Origin: Microcella putealis
GTDB lineage: Bacteria > Actinomycetota > Actinomycetes > Actinomycetales > Microbacteriaceae
DNA: 64,000 nt
Reading direction: 5' to 3'
Assembly: GCF_004216575.1 (NCBI RefSeq)
Contig: NZ_SGWW01000001.1
Span: 62,001-126,000 of the forward strand
In this document: in pieces, positions 46,706 through 55,418 of the stretch
Layout of the letters: every line of letters starts with the position of its first letter
Position numbering within the stretch: the stretch's first letter is position 1
Program-made: the position numbers and the translations under genes
The notes under the pieces: generated by a model
The model's input: the letters and a program-made list of their open reading frames with translations, nothing else
The model's database searches: none
Told to the model about the DNA's origin: nothing

Positions 46706-47407
46706 CTACTGATCGGCGCGCGCCGTCGCGAGCTCGGCGGCGCGGTCGAAGAAGCGCTCAAACACACCGCGGCCGGTGAGCACGACCTGATCGGCGCGCG
46801 CGGGGTCGAGCTCGGCGTCGTCGGGGAAGTCGTCGCGCAGTGACTGCACCTCGGCGCCGCCCATCTCGAGGTGGAACTGGATGCCGTACAGACACGAACC
46901 CAGCCGGAACGCCTGCTGCGCATATTGCGGGCTCGTCGCGAGGTGCACCGCGCCTTCGGGGAGGGCGTAGGTGTCTTCGTGCCAGTGCATCGCCTCAAAG
47001 CGCGGCCCCGCCGGGCCGAGCACCGGGTCGGCGAGGCCGTCTGCCGTGAGGTCGACGGGCCCCAGGCCGTCTTCGCTGCCGTTGTCGCCGTCGAGCAGCT
47101 CACCCCCGCCGGCGATGGCCAAGAGTTGCGCGCCGAGGCACACGCCGAGCACGGGCAGGTCGCGCTCGATCGCGGCGGCGAGCAGCGCGCGCTGCCCGGC
47201 CAGCGACGGATGCTGGTCATCGTCGAGCGCGCCCATTGCGCCCCCGAGAACGATGATTCCCTCGTAGGCGTCGAGCGCATCCACGCTGGGTACCGGTTCG
47301 CCCTGATCGGTGCGAACGATGCGCAACTCGATGCCGCGCTCGTTGGCGACGTCACCGACCGCGGCGGGGCCTTCGAACCACATCTGCTGGATCACGAGCC
47401 AGGTCAT
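46706..47407 (-). CDS. Class I glutamine amidotransferase-like protein
   Basis: This gene encodes 233 aa. The nucleophile elbow LGVCLGAQLLA has C90, and the His-x-Glu pair lies in GIQFHLE (H179, E181), so the triad is complete. The N-terminus MTWLVIQQMWFEGP and the WHEDTYALP block match the stand-alone GMP-synthase-like amidotransferases (YfeJ type). No synthetase domain or partner gene is adjacent; the acceptor is unknown. TAGGGT lies 6 nt before the ATG. It is convergent with the PLP enzyme. Confidence 0.9.
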   Translation of the reverse strand: MTWLVIQQMWFEGPAAVGDVANERGIELRIVRTDQGEPVPSVDALDAYEGIIVLGGAMGALDDDQHPSLAGQRALLAAAIERDLPVLGVCLGAQLLAIAGGGELLDGDNGSEDGLGPVDLTADGLADPVLGPAGPRFEAMHWHEDTYALPEGAVHLATSPQYAQQAFRLGSCLYGIQFHLEMGGAEVQSLRDDFPDDAELDPARADQVVLTGRGVFERFFDRAAELATARADQ

Positions 47408-47413
47408 GTGCTC

Positions 47414-47419
47414 ACCCTA
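47414..47419 (-). promoter_or_regulatory. Leaderless-type -10 for the amidotransferase gene
   Basis: TAGGGT on the minus strand, 6 nt before ATG 47407. Confidence 0.45.
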
Positions 47420-47437
47420 GAGTTTGTCGCCGCCGGT

Positions 47438-48259
47438 TCAGTCGAGGCGGGCGTAGCGGGCGCGGGCGACGCAGTACACGCCGTACGCGATGAGCCCCAG
47501 GGCGACGACGAACAGCACGGCGGCACCGAACGGCAACTCGAGCAGCGAGCGCAGCGCGCCGTCGAGGCCGGTGGAGCGGGCCGAGTCGGAGGCGACGGCC
47601 GCGCTGATGACCAAGACGCCGAGGGCGAGGAGGGCGATTCCCTTCGCGATGTATCCTCCGATGCCCAGCGCGGTGACGACCCGGCCGACGGTGCCTCGCG
47701 GCGTGGTGATGTCGTCGAGGAAGTCGCGCTTGATGCCCTTCGCGATGAAGTAGACGCCGATTGCGAGCACGACGAGGCCGGCAATCACCACGAGAATCAC
47801 TCCGGCCGGTGCCTGCAGCAGGGTGGCGGTCGCGCTCTGCGCATCGCCCGACGAGCTCGACGAGCCGCCGAGCGCGATGCGCACCGCGGTCGCCGCGAGC
47901 GCGAGATAGGTCAGCCCCTTGGCGACTGCGATACCCACGTGCTTGGCGGTGTCGTCGGCCGGCCGGTCGAGGATTCCGTCGACGATGAGCCACAGCCCCA
48001 GCGCGGCGAGACCGAGGGCGACGACCCAGATCAGGATGCCCCCAGACGGTGTGGAGGCGAGGCCCTGCAGGGCGCCGCTCGGGTCGGCGTCGCCGCCCCC
48101 GCCGCCGGGGGCGATGAGCCCGAGCGCGATGAAGCCGATGAGGATGTGCAGGAGGCCGTTGACGGCGAAGCCTCCGCGGGCGAGCCCTCGCCAGACGCGA
48201 CTGTCGCGCAGGTGGTGGGCGCTCGCGTGGGCGGGTGATCGGGATGTGCGGGGGGACAT
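47438..48259 (-). CDS. DUF1206 membrane protein
   Basis: This gene encodes 273 aa with six hydrophobic segments in three repeats of a helix pair. Each repeat starts with an AxGG/AKG-type helix: ARGGFAVNGLLHILIGF near 27, AVAKGLTYLALA near 112, and GGYIAKGIALLALGV near 200. That threefold repeat is the DUF1206 definition. Function is unknown. A Ser-rich loop (GGSSSSSGDAQS) separates the second and third units. TACTCT lies 6 nt before the ATG. Confidence 0.92.
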   Translation of the reverse strand: MSPRTSRSPAHASAHHLRDSRVWRGLARGGFAVNGLLHILIGFIALGLIAPGGGGGDADPSGALQGLASTPSGGILIWVVALGLAALGLWLIVDGILDRPADDTAKHVGIAVAKGLTYLALAATAVRIALGGSSSSSGDAQSATATLLQAPAGVILVVIAGLVVLAIGVYFIAKGIKRDFLDDITTPRGTVGRVVTALGIGGYIAKGIALLALGVLVISAAVASDSARSTGLDGALRSLLELPFGAAVLFVVALGLIAYGVYCVARARYARLD

Positions 48260-48265
48260 GCCGCG

Positions 48266-48271
48266 AGAGTA
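48266..48271 (-). promoter_or_regulatory. Leaderless-type -10 for the DUF1206 gene
   Basis: TACTCT on the minus strand, 6 nt before ATG 48259. Confidence 0.4.
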
Positions 48272-48312
48272 GTGCCGTGAGAGGCCGCATGGAGCGAACG
48301 TTCGGGCTGTGC

Positions 48313-51300
48313 TCAGCGGAAGTCGCGGCTCGGCATCGTTGCCTTCAGCGACAGTGCCTCGACGCGGTCGGCGACGACGTTGACGACTCCCTCGGGCGAG
48401 CGCTCGAGAATGCCGCGCACGATGAGTGCCCGACTCTCGCGCACCGTGCGCCGGTAGCGGCCCCAGAGCCCCACCGAGCAGATGATGTTGGCGAGCCCCG
48501 TCTCGTCTTCGAGGTTCAAGAAGGTGATGCCGCTCGCGGTCGCGGGTCGCTGTCGGTGGGTGACGACGCCGGCGACCTCGATGCGCCTGCCCGGTTCTGC
48601 GCTGCGCAGCTCGCGGGCACTCAGCACTCCCCGAGCCCGCAGGCGATCGCGGGCGTAGCGCACGGGGTGGTCGCCGGGGGCAACGCCGGTCGAGACCAGG
48701 TCGGCGACCATGCGCTCGGCGGGTTCAAGGTCGTCGAACAGGGGTGGCTGCACGGCGACGACGCTGCCGGGGAGAAACTCGGGTCGCGCCTGGGCTGCTG
48801 CCCCGGCCGCCCACAGCGCCTCACGCCGGGTCATGCCCCACACCTCGAAGGCGCCGGCCGTGGCGAGCGACTCGACCTGGGCGGCGGTGAGCCCCGTGCG
48901 ATACACGAGGTCGGTGAGGTCGCGGTACGGCCCGTGCCGCTCGCGTTCGGCGATGACCTTCTCGGCCGTGTCCTTCCCGAGCCCCGACACTGCTCCGATG
49001 CCCATGCGCACCGCGAGTTCGCCGTCGCGGCGGTGGGGGATGAGGTCGTCGAGTTCACCGTCGGGGGAGTCGGGTCGGAAGACTGGCACGGGGGGTTGTG
49101 CGCGATTCGTGCAGGAGCGGAGCCCCGTCGGCGAGGCGCTGTGCGCATCCGCCGGAAGGGGCGAGAACGGGTCGTCGACCGTGAGGTCGACCCGTTCGAG
49201 GCCCGCCTCGACGCCGGAGCGCACAATGCAGGGCCCACGCACTTCGACGCCGTGCCGTTCGGCGTCGGCGGTGAGCGAGGCGGGGGAGTAGAAGCCCATC
49301 GGCTGGGCGCGCAGCAGGGAGGCGAGGAAGACGCCGGGGTAGTGCAGCTTGATCCACGAGCTCGCGTAGACGAGCAGGCCGAAGCTCAGCGAGTGGCTTT
49401 CGGCGAAACCAAAGTTCGCGAACGCCTGAATGCGGGCGTAGATCTCGTCGGCAAGCCGCCCGGTGATGCCGTTCGAGGCCATGCCGGCGTAGAGGGTTTC
49501 ACGCAGCGACTCGATGCGTTCGAGGCCGCGCTTTGAGCCCATGGCGCGGCGCAGCAGGTCGGCGTCGTCGCCCGTGCAGCCGCCGACCGCCATGGCGATC
49601 TGCATGAGCTGTTCTTGAAAGATGGGTACCCCGAGGGTGCGTTCGAGCGGCTCGACGAGCTTCGGGTGGTCGTAGACGATCGGCTCTTCGCCGAGCTTGC
49701 GCTTGACGAAGGGATGCACGGCGCCGCCCTGGATGGGACCGGGCCGGATGAGCGCGATCTGCACGACGAGGTCGTAGAACTTTCGGGGTTGCAGGCGCGG
49801 CAAGAGCCCCATCTGGGCGCGACTTTCGACCTGGAAGACGCCGATCGAGTCGGCGCGGCACAGCATGTCGTAGGTGGTCTGTTCTTCTTTCGGGATCGTC
49901 GCGAGCTCCCACCGCTCGCCGAGGTGGTCGTCGATCAGGTCGAACGCGTACTGCAGGGCGGCGAGCATGCCGAGGCCGAGCAGGTCGAACTTGACGAGAC
50001 CCATCCAGGCGCAGTCGTCTTTGTCCCACTGCAGCACGGTGCGCTTCGTCATGCGGGCGTGCTCGATGGGCACGATCTCGCCGACGGGCCGGTCGGTGAG
50101 CACCATGCCGCCCGAGTGGATGCCGAGGTGCCGCGGGTAGGTGAGCACCTGCTGGGCGAGGCCGACGACGGCGTCGGGAATGTCGTGGTCATCGCTCGAC
50201 AGCACGGCGCCCCAGCGCTCGACCTGGCGGCTCCAGGCGTCTTGCTGGCCGGTCGAGTAGCCGAGCGCCTTCGCCATGTCGCGCACGGCGTTCTTCGGTC
50301 GGTAGCTGATGACGTTGGCGACCTGGGCGGCGTTGCGCCTGCCGTACGTGTCGTAGACGTACTGGATGACCTCTTCGCGCCGGTCGGAGTCGAAGTCGAC
50401 GTCGATGTCGGGTTCTTCGTCGCGCAGTGCCGAGAGGAAGCGTTCGAAGGGCAGCTTGTAGTAGATCGAGTCGACGGCCGTGATGTTGAGCAGGTAGCAA
50501 ACGGCCGAGTTCGCGGCAGAGCCGCGACCCTGGCAGAGAATGCCGCGCGAGCGGGCGAAGCGCACGATGTCGTGCACGATGAGGAAGTAGCCGGGGAAGT
50601 CTTTCTGCTCGATCACCTCGAGCTCACGCGCAATGCGCGCCCGGTCGGCGTCGGAGGCGTCGGGGTATTTCTGCGGAACCGCCTGCCAGACGAGCTCGCG
50701 CAGCCAGCTCATGGGGGTGTGACCCTCGGGCACGGGCAGCTTCGGCAGCTTCGGTTTCGCCTGCCGCAGCGAGAAGCCGAGTTCGCGGGCCAACTCGACG
50801 CTGCGCGCGACCGCGCCCGGGTACCGAGAGAACAGGCGCTGCATTTCGGCGCCGCTGCGAAGGTGCGCGGTGCCGGCGGCGGGCAGCCAGCCGTCCATGT
50901 CGTCGAGGCTGCGCCGCGCGCGCAGGGCCGCGAAGGCGCTGGCGAGCGGGTAGCGGGCGGGGTGCGCGTAGTGCACGGCGCCGGTGGCAACGATCGGCAG
51001 CCCCCGCTCGGCGGCGAGGGCGGTGAGCGCGTCGTTGTAGACGGTGTCGAGCGGGCGCCCGTGGTCGAACAGCTCGACGACGACGTTCTGCCGCCCGAAG
51101 CGTTCGACGAGCGCGTCGAGCTCACGCCCGGCCGCATCGACGGATGCGCGGCTCGGCACCGTCTGCCCGTTCGGGTCACCGGCGGTCAGCGCCGTGCGCA
51201 CGGTGCCTTTGCGACAGCCGGTCAGGATCAGCCAGTGGTCGCCAGCGGTTGCGTCGCCACCCCGACCGGCGTGCTCGGCGAGCACGTCGAGCTCGTAGCG

Positions 51301-51825
51301 CGGGCGCCCCTTCGCGCCGCCGGCGAGCTGCCCGTCGGTGAGGGCGGCGGCCAGCCGGTGGTAGCCCTCCTGCCCGCGGGCGAGCACGAGCAGGTGGGTG
51401 CCTTCGGGGTCGGGCTCGCCCATCTGGGGTTTGGTGAGCCCGAGCGACAACTCGGCACCGAACACCGTGGTGAGGCCGTACGGTTCGGCGGCCTCAGCCA
51501 TGCGCACGACGCCGTAGAAGCCGTCGTGGTCGGTGAGCGCGAGCCCCGTGAGGCCGAGGCGCGCGGCCTCTTCGAGCAGCTCTTCGGGGCTCGACGCCCC
51601 GTCGAGAAACGAGAAGCTTGAGTGCGCGTGCAACTCGGCGTACGGCACAGTCGTTTCGGGGTCGGGCTGTTCGACCTGGGCCGGTCGGTAGGGGGCGCGC
51701 TTGTTCGACCAGGCGGGGGAGTCGCTGCCGTCGCCCACCGTGGGTAGCGCGGGGTTGGGACGGTTGCCCGAGCGCAGGGTGCGCTCGAGTTCGCTCCACG
51801 GAATCGGCGGGTTGTGCCAGCCCAT
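48313..51825 (-). CDS. dnaE2: Error-prone DNA polymerase III alpha subunit, DnaE2/ImuC
   Basis: This gene encodes 1170 aa of C-family polymerase. The N-terminal 60 residues are variable and are followed by the PHP domain (YAELHAHSSFSFLDGASSPEELL near 62-84). The polymerase active site PDIDVDFDSDRREEVIQYVYD lies near 600, and the CQGRGSAANS block precedes it. The C-terminal OB domain is present. DnaE2 is the polymerase of the damage-inducible mutasome. ATG 51825 is chosen; no start codon in this frame lies closer to imuB, and the gap is 16 bp. It is the third gene of imuA'-imuB-dnaE2. Confidence 0.96.
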   Translation of the reverse strand: MGWHNPPIPWSELERTLRSGNRPNPALPTVGDGSDSPAWSNKRAPYRPAQVEQPDPETTVPYAELHAHSSFSFLDGASSPEELLEEAARLGLTGLALTDHDGFYGVVRMAEAAEPYGLTTVFGAELSLGLTKPQMGEPDPEGTHLLVLARGQEGYHRLAAALTDGQLAGGAKGRPRYELDVLAEHAGRGGDATAGDHWLILTGCRKGTVRTALTAGDPNGQTVPSRASVDAAGRELDALVERFGRQNVVVELFDHGRPLDTVYNDALTALAAERGLPIVATGAVHYAHPARYPLASAFAALRARRSLDDMDGWLPAAGTAHLRSGAEMQRLFSRYPGAVARSVELARELGFSLRQAKPKLPKLPVPEGHTPMSWLRELVWQAVPQKYPDASDADRARIARELEVIEQKDFPGYFLIVHDIVRFARSRGILCQGRGSAANSAVCYLLNITAVDSIYYKLPFERFLSALRDEEPDIDVDFDSDRREEVIQYVYDTYGRRNAAQVANVISYRPKNAVRDMAKALGYSTGQQDAWSRQVERWGAVLSSDDHDIPDAVVGLAQQVLTYPRHLGIHSGGMVLTDRPVGEIVPIEHARMTKRTVLQWDKDDCAWMGLVKFDLLGLGMLAALQYAFDLIDDHLGERWELATIPKEEQTTYDMLCRADSIGVFQVESRAQMGLLPRLQPRKFYDLVVQIALIRPGPIQGGAVHPFVKRKLGEEPIVYDHPKLVEPLERTLGVPIFQEQLMQIAMAVGGCTGDDADLLRRAMGSKRGLERIESLRETLYAGMASNGITGRLADEIYARIQAFANFGFAESHSLSFGLLVYASSWIKLHYPGVFLASLLRAQPMGFYSPASLTADAERHGVEVRGPCIVRSGVEAGLERVDLTVDDPFSPLPADAHSASPTGLRSCTNRAQPPVPVFRPDSPDGELDDLIPHRRDGELAVRMGIGAVSGLGKDTAEKVIAERERHGPYRDLTDLVYRTGLTAAQVESLATAGAFEVWGMTRREALWAAGAAAQARPEFLPGSVVAVQPPLFDDLEPAERMVADLVSTGVAPGDHPVRYARDRLRARGVLSARELRSAEPGRRIEVAGVVTHRQRPATASGITFLNLEDETGLANIICSVGLWGRYRRTVRESRALIVRGILERSPEGVVNVVADRVEALSLKATMPSRDFR

Positions 51826-51841
51826 CAGTGCTCGCCAGCCA

Positions 51842-53416
51842 TTAGTCGTACCGCGCTTCTGCCCACCAGCTGCCGCCGTCGAGCACGAGCAGCCAGGCGA
51901 TGCCGGCCTCGTCGACGACCTGCAGCCGGTAGATCTTCTGGCGCTGGGCGGTGTCCCACCAGCGTTCGTCGAGCGGCCACGGCCCCGCCCACGAGCGGAT
52001 CGGCCGCGTCGCCCCACCCGCGCCGGGGGCGAATGCGGCGGGCACACTGGTGACGCGCAACCGGTCGTCGATGAGCACAACGTCGCCGCGCCCGTCGATG
52101 ACAGTGACGGCGTGCCGGCTCGGGAACACGGTGGCGGGGGCCGGCTGTGGCAGCGCCCCCGGCCAGGGCCGGTCGAGGGGTCGTTGGTGCACGGCGCGGT
52201 CACCCCACGGCACGAGGATGCGCCGTTCGGCGAGCGTGCGCCCGCCGGCGCGCTGCGCGGTCACGACCGACTCGTGGCCGAGCATGCTTTGCACGCGCGA
52301 CAGGGCGTGGTGCACGCGGTCGTCGGGGCCCGCGCCCCAGAGCCCCGGCTCGTGGTTGACGGTCGCATCGACACTGTCGGGGGCGATGCGCACCCGGGTG
52401 ACGGGTGAGGCGAGCCCTGGCCCGAGCGCCGCGTCAGGCTTCTGGCCGAGCCGGCGCGTGGACCCGCTGAGCTGCCAGCGCACCCGGTCGACGATCTCGC
52501 TCGCCCGGAAGGCCCGCGGGTGCAGCCACACCCGGTCAGATTCGCGCCCCGTCTCGTCGGTGACGCTCACCCGCACGGCGGTTGCCACAAGCCGCCGTGC
52601 CGCGAGCTGTTCCACGACGTCGTCGGCGAGCTGTCGCACGGCGAACGCGATCTGGTCGACGCGGTCGAGGGGTGGTTCGAGCTCGATGACCCGCTCAAGG
52701 TCGTCGGGCGGAGTTCTCGGGATGATCGGGGTCGCGTCGGCTGCCCCGGCGAGCGCGTGCGCGTGGGCACCCGCTGGCCCGAACCGCTCACGCACGGCCG
52801 TTGCGGGCAGCACCGTGAACGCTCCGAGGGTGCGCACCCCGAGTCGGGCGAGCAGGGTCGCAAGCTCGGGGTCGGCGAGCGTCGACACGGGCAGCGGCGC
52901 GAGGTAGGCCGCGGCCGCCCCCTCGGCGACGATGCGCACCGGCGAGTTGGGCCGCGTGTCGCGGGCCGCGCGGTCGGCGGCGAACGGGCCGTCGGAGACC
53001 CCGACGCGCGCATCCATCACGCCCTCGTCGATGACCGCGCCGATCAGAGCAAGCGCTGCGGCCTTTTCGCCGCCGTAGTAGCGGGCGGGGCCCCGCGCGG
53101 CAAGCGCGACGAGGCCGGGCCGCACGATCTGCACGCCAGCAGCGCGCTCTTCGATCGCGTCGATGAGGGGGGCGAAATGCCGGTGGTCGCGGTCGTCGTC
53201 GTGCGCGACCACGACGAGCTGCGGGCATGCACCCTGCGCGTCGCGGCGTTTCTGCCCCCGGTGTACGCCGTGGGCGCGTGCGGCGGCCGAGCAGGCGACG
53301 ACCCGGTTCGCGGCCATGATCGCGATCGGATGCGCATTACCTGCCGGCGCCGCCTCGTCGCGTACCGCGGCAATCACCGGCCAGTCGGGCACCCAGAGGA
53401 CGATGGTGCGCTGCAT
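51842..53416 (-). CDS. imuB: Y-family polymerase-like mutasome subunit ImuB
   Basis: This gene encodes 524 aa with the Y-family fold but no catalytic acids at the first metal site: the N-terminus reads TIVLWVPDWPVIAA instead of the DxDxFFA of active enzymes. That inactivation defines ImuB, which tethers DnaE2 to the sliding clamp and to ImuA'. The HhH region LARLGVRTLGAFTVLP lies near 190. A long C-terminal domain follows. ATG 53416 shares its A with the imuA' stop (TGATG), so the two are coupled. Confidence 0.94.
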   Translation of the reverse strand: MQRTIVLWVPDWPVIAAVRDEAAPAGNAHPIAIMAANRVVACSAAARAHGVHRGQKRRDAQGACPQLVVVAHDDDRDHRHFAPLIDAIEERAAGVQIVRPGLVALAARGPARYYGGEKAAALALIGAVIDEGVMDARVGVSDGPFAADRAARDTRPNSPVRIVAEGAAAAYLAPLPVSTLADPELATLLARLGVRTLGAFTVLPATAVRERFGPAGAHAHALAGAADATPIIPRTPPDDLERVIELEPPLDRVDQIAFAVRQLADDVVEQLAARRLVATAVRVSVTDETGRESDRVWLHPRAFRASEIVDRVRWQLSGSTRRLGQKPDAALGPGLASPVTRVRIAPDSVDATVNHEPGLWGAGPDDRVHHALSRVQSMLGHESVVTAQRAGGRTLAERRILVPWGDRAVHQRPLDRPWPGALPQPAPATVFPSRHAVTVIDGRGDVVLIDDRLRVTSVPAAFAPGAGGATRPIRSWAGPWPLDERWWDTAQRQKIYRLQVVDEAGIAWLLVLDGGSWWAEARYD

Positions 53417-54186
53417 CAGCTGGCCCTCCGCGGCAGGGCGGTGACGGGAGCCGGTCGAGCGCCGCCCGTCTGCACCGCGCCCAGGCGCCCGCGCCCGGCG
53501 CCGAGCGGCGGGTCGAGGCGACGAATGCCGAGCTCGGGGTCGGGCAGCACGAGTCGCCCGCTGCGCGGCGCGGCCGAGCGGCGCGAGCTGACGGTGACGG
53601 TCACCTCGCGCTGGGTGAGGTAGCCCCAGCCCTGGCCGAGCCCCGACCAGCGGCTCGCGGTGATGCTGATCATGGCCTCGGTCTGCGGCCAGGTGCCGAC
53701 GACGAGCAGGGTCGCCCCGCGCTCGCGCAGTCGCCCGGCAAGCTTCGTGACGGCGCCATCGCTCGCGGCACGCCCGGGCTTCACGACGATGACGCTCATC
53801 GCGTCGGCGATCGCGGCGGTCACCGTGAGCCACTGGTCGCCCGGGTGCGGCACGAGCACGAGCCGGTCGAGGTCGATGCCGAGCGACTCGGCTGCCTCGA
53901 CCCCGAACTCGGGCATGCCGACGACCCCGCACCACGAGCCGGCCTGCGAGGGCCCGGCCAGCAGGGCCATGACGAGCGCGCTCGAGGCGGTCACCGAGTA
54001 GGCGGCGCCCTGCTTCAACCCGCCGTCGGGCAGGAGGTCGGCGAGTGCCTCGTGGGTGGGCGTGAGCTTCGTGTCGAGCGTCGTGCGCTGCATCGCATTG
54101 ATGCGCGCCTGCAACGCCTCAACGGCCGAACGGGTCGGCTCGGGGGAGGCGAGGGCAAGGGCGGGCACCTCTCCATGGTCGAACAT
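53416..54186 (-). CDS. imuA: Mutasome protein ImuA' (RecA-like)
   Basis: This gene encodes 256 aa from ATG 54186 (MFDHGEVPALALASPEPTRS); ATG 54216 would add ten residues. It is RecA-like, but at the Walker A position (GAAYSVTASSALVMALLAG near 58-76) the GK(S/T) is missing, so it should not bind ATP normally. This is usual for ImuA'. DPELGIRRLDPP-like and QGWGYLTQREVTV blocks support the family. ImuA' helps recruit the ImuB-DnaE2 polymerase to lesions. A perfect LexA-type box (54179-54194) overlaps ATG 54186; if 54216 is used instead, the box lies inside the gene. Confidence 0.85.
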   Translation of the reverse strand: MFDHGEVPALALASPEPTRSAVEALQARINAMQRTTLDTKLTPTHEALADLLPDGGLKQGAAYSVTASSALVMALLAGPSQAGSWCGVVGMPEFGVEAAESLGIDLDRLVLVPHPGDQWLTVTAAIADAMSVIVVKPGRAASDGAVTKLAGRLRERGATLLVVGTWPQTEAMISITASRWSGLGQGWGYLTQREVTVTVSSRRSAAPRSGRLVLPDPELGIRRLDPPLGAGRGRLGAVQTGGARPAPVTALPRRAS

Positions 54187-54194
54187 ACGTTCGA
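54179..54194. promoter_or_regulatory. SOS (LexA) box on the imuA' start
   Basis: TCGAAC-ATAC-GTTCGA is a perfect 16-bp palindrome equal to the actinobacterial LexA consensus. It spans about -8 to +8 around ATG 54186, so LexA would cover the predicted transcription start of the mutasome operon. Confidence 0.92.
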
Positions 54195-54275
54195 ATATGG
54201 CAAGCTGCACCGACATTCAGTCGGCGTGTCGGGGGACGCGTTGACGGAACGGCGCCGGGGGAGGAGGCTTCGCGC

Positions 54276-54572
54276 ATGATTCGGCTCACGACAACCGCGG
54301 CGCTGGCCGCTTGTGTCGCCGCCTGCCTCGCCGGATGCGTGCCAACCGATTCAGGATGCTCGGGCGGATTTGACGCCGAGCTCACGCCCGACGCGTCCGG
54401 CTACGCGACCCCGATCGAGGCCGCCGAGGCGTGGGCCGCCACCACCGCTGCGCCCGACACGGGCTGGGTGGAGGCGGGGGAGACCGTCGTCGCCGACGAC
54501 TGGGTGCTCACGGTCGTGGAGGCAGGCGGGGGTGGCTGGCTGGTCCAGTCTCAGCGCTGTGCAGAGGGCTGA
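54276..54572 (+). CDS. Small hypothetical lipoprotein
   Basis: This gene encodes 98 aa. The signal peptide has lipobox LAGC with lipidated C21. The mature 78 residues contain a possible disulfide (Cys near 28 and 94) and a repeated Trp pattern. No family is recognised. GGAGGAGG lies about 9 nt before the ATG. It is divergent from imuA', with the SOS box about 82 bp upstream, so it could also respond to damage, though nothing else supports that. Confidence 0.75.
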   Translation: MIRLTTTAALAACVAACLAGCVPTDSGCSGGFDAELTPDASGYATPIEAAEAWAATTAAPDTGWVEAGETVVADDWVLTVVEAGGGGWLVQSQRCAEG

Positions 54573-54590
54573 ACCAGCGAGCCTCATGCC

Positions 54591-55418
54591 CTACCCGTCC
54601 TCTCGCGACAACTGCCAGCCCATGTCGAGTTGCTCGAACTCGGCCGCGTAACACAGGGCATCATCGGCTCCTGCGACGGCTTCGATCCGGTAATCAATGA
54701 CATCGGCATCTCGATCGACGACGCCGACAGACCAACCAAGGTCCTCCATACAGGCGATGTAGCGATCGAGCCCCGCAAGGTATTCATCCCGGGTGACTGT
54801 TCCATCGGCGAGCGCGTCCTGCTGTGCGTTCGACGGTTCGGCGCGCTCGGGTGCTGCGGCCCAGGACACCCAGATGACGTAGCGGTCCCCGGAGGTGCCA
54901 CTCACGGACAGGGTGCGCGGGGCCTCGTCGCTCACGTCGTATTGCGAGCTGAATCCCCCGATCGTGGGCCCCTCGACGACGTCATCGCTGTCGCACTGTA
55001 CCCAGCCGTCGGGCGTCTCATCGATGGTGATGTCAAAACGTCCCGGGTCGATGCAGCCCACGCGAAGGGCGAGAGTCGACGCATCCTGCGGGCGCTCGCC
55101 CAGTTCGACAATGGTGGTCCCTGACCCGGTGATGATCAGGGGTGTGCCAAAGAATTCGGTGCCGGGAAAGGTGATGGAACGCATCTCTTCCATCTCGATC
55201 TGTACGGCGCCGATCGTCTCCTGTGGCGAGAACGCCCCGGTGGCGGCGACAGCGGCACCCGTCGTCGCGCCGGCGAGACCAAAGGCAAGTATCGAGGCGG
55301 CAACGACCCGCCCGGGGGCGTAGCGGCGCGGCGATTCCGGGGTGGATGCACGTGCGACAAGCTCGGCGCGAAGAACGGCATCGCGTGTGGGGCCCTGGGG
55401 TGCGGTGTTAGGCGTCAT
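54591..55418 (-). CDS. Membrane protein partner of the ECF sigma factor (candidate anti-sigma, unusual)
   Basis: This gene encodes 275 aa from ATG 55418, overlapping the sigma-factor gene by 11 bp. The first 35 residues are cytosolic and charged, one membrane helix spans about 38-60 (VVAASILAFGLAGATTGAAVA), and about 215 residues lie outside. That is the position and topology of an anti-sigma factor, but there is no HxxxCxxC zinc motif and the cytosolic part is very short for a sigma-binding domain. The outer part is beta-rich at first and then helical (TRDEYLAGLDRYIACMEDLGW), with several Cys. It could be an anti-sigma, a sensor or a sigma target. Confidence 0.75.
   Translation of the reverse strand: MTPNTAPQGPTRDAVLRAELVARASTPESPRRYAPGRVVAASILAFGLAGATTGAAVAATGAFSPQETIGAVQIEMEEMRSITFPGTEFFGTPLIITGSGTTIVELGERPQDASTLALRVGCIDPGRFDITIDETPDGWVQCDSDDVVEGPTIGGFSSQYDVSDEAPRTLSVSGTSGDRYVIWVSWAAAPERAEPSNAQQDALADGTVTRDEYLAGLDRYIACMEDLGWSVGVVDRDADVIDYRIEAVAGADDALCYAAEFEQLDMGWQLSREDG

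Noticed and set aside
48295..48304. CGAACGTTCG, resembling an SOS box near the dnaE2 end
   Set aside because: The half-sites lack the 4-bp spacer needed for LexA, and the site lies downstream of the dnaE2 stop.
49615..51621. A 668-codon open frame on the plus strand opposite dnaE2
   Set aside because: It is a shadow of DnaE2; the translation is low-complexity.
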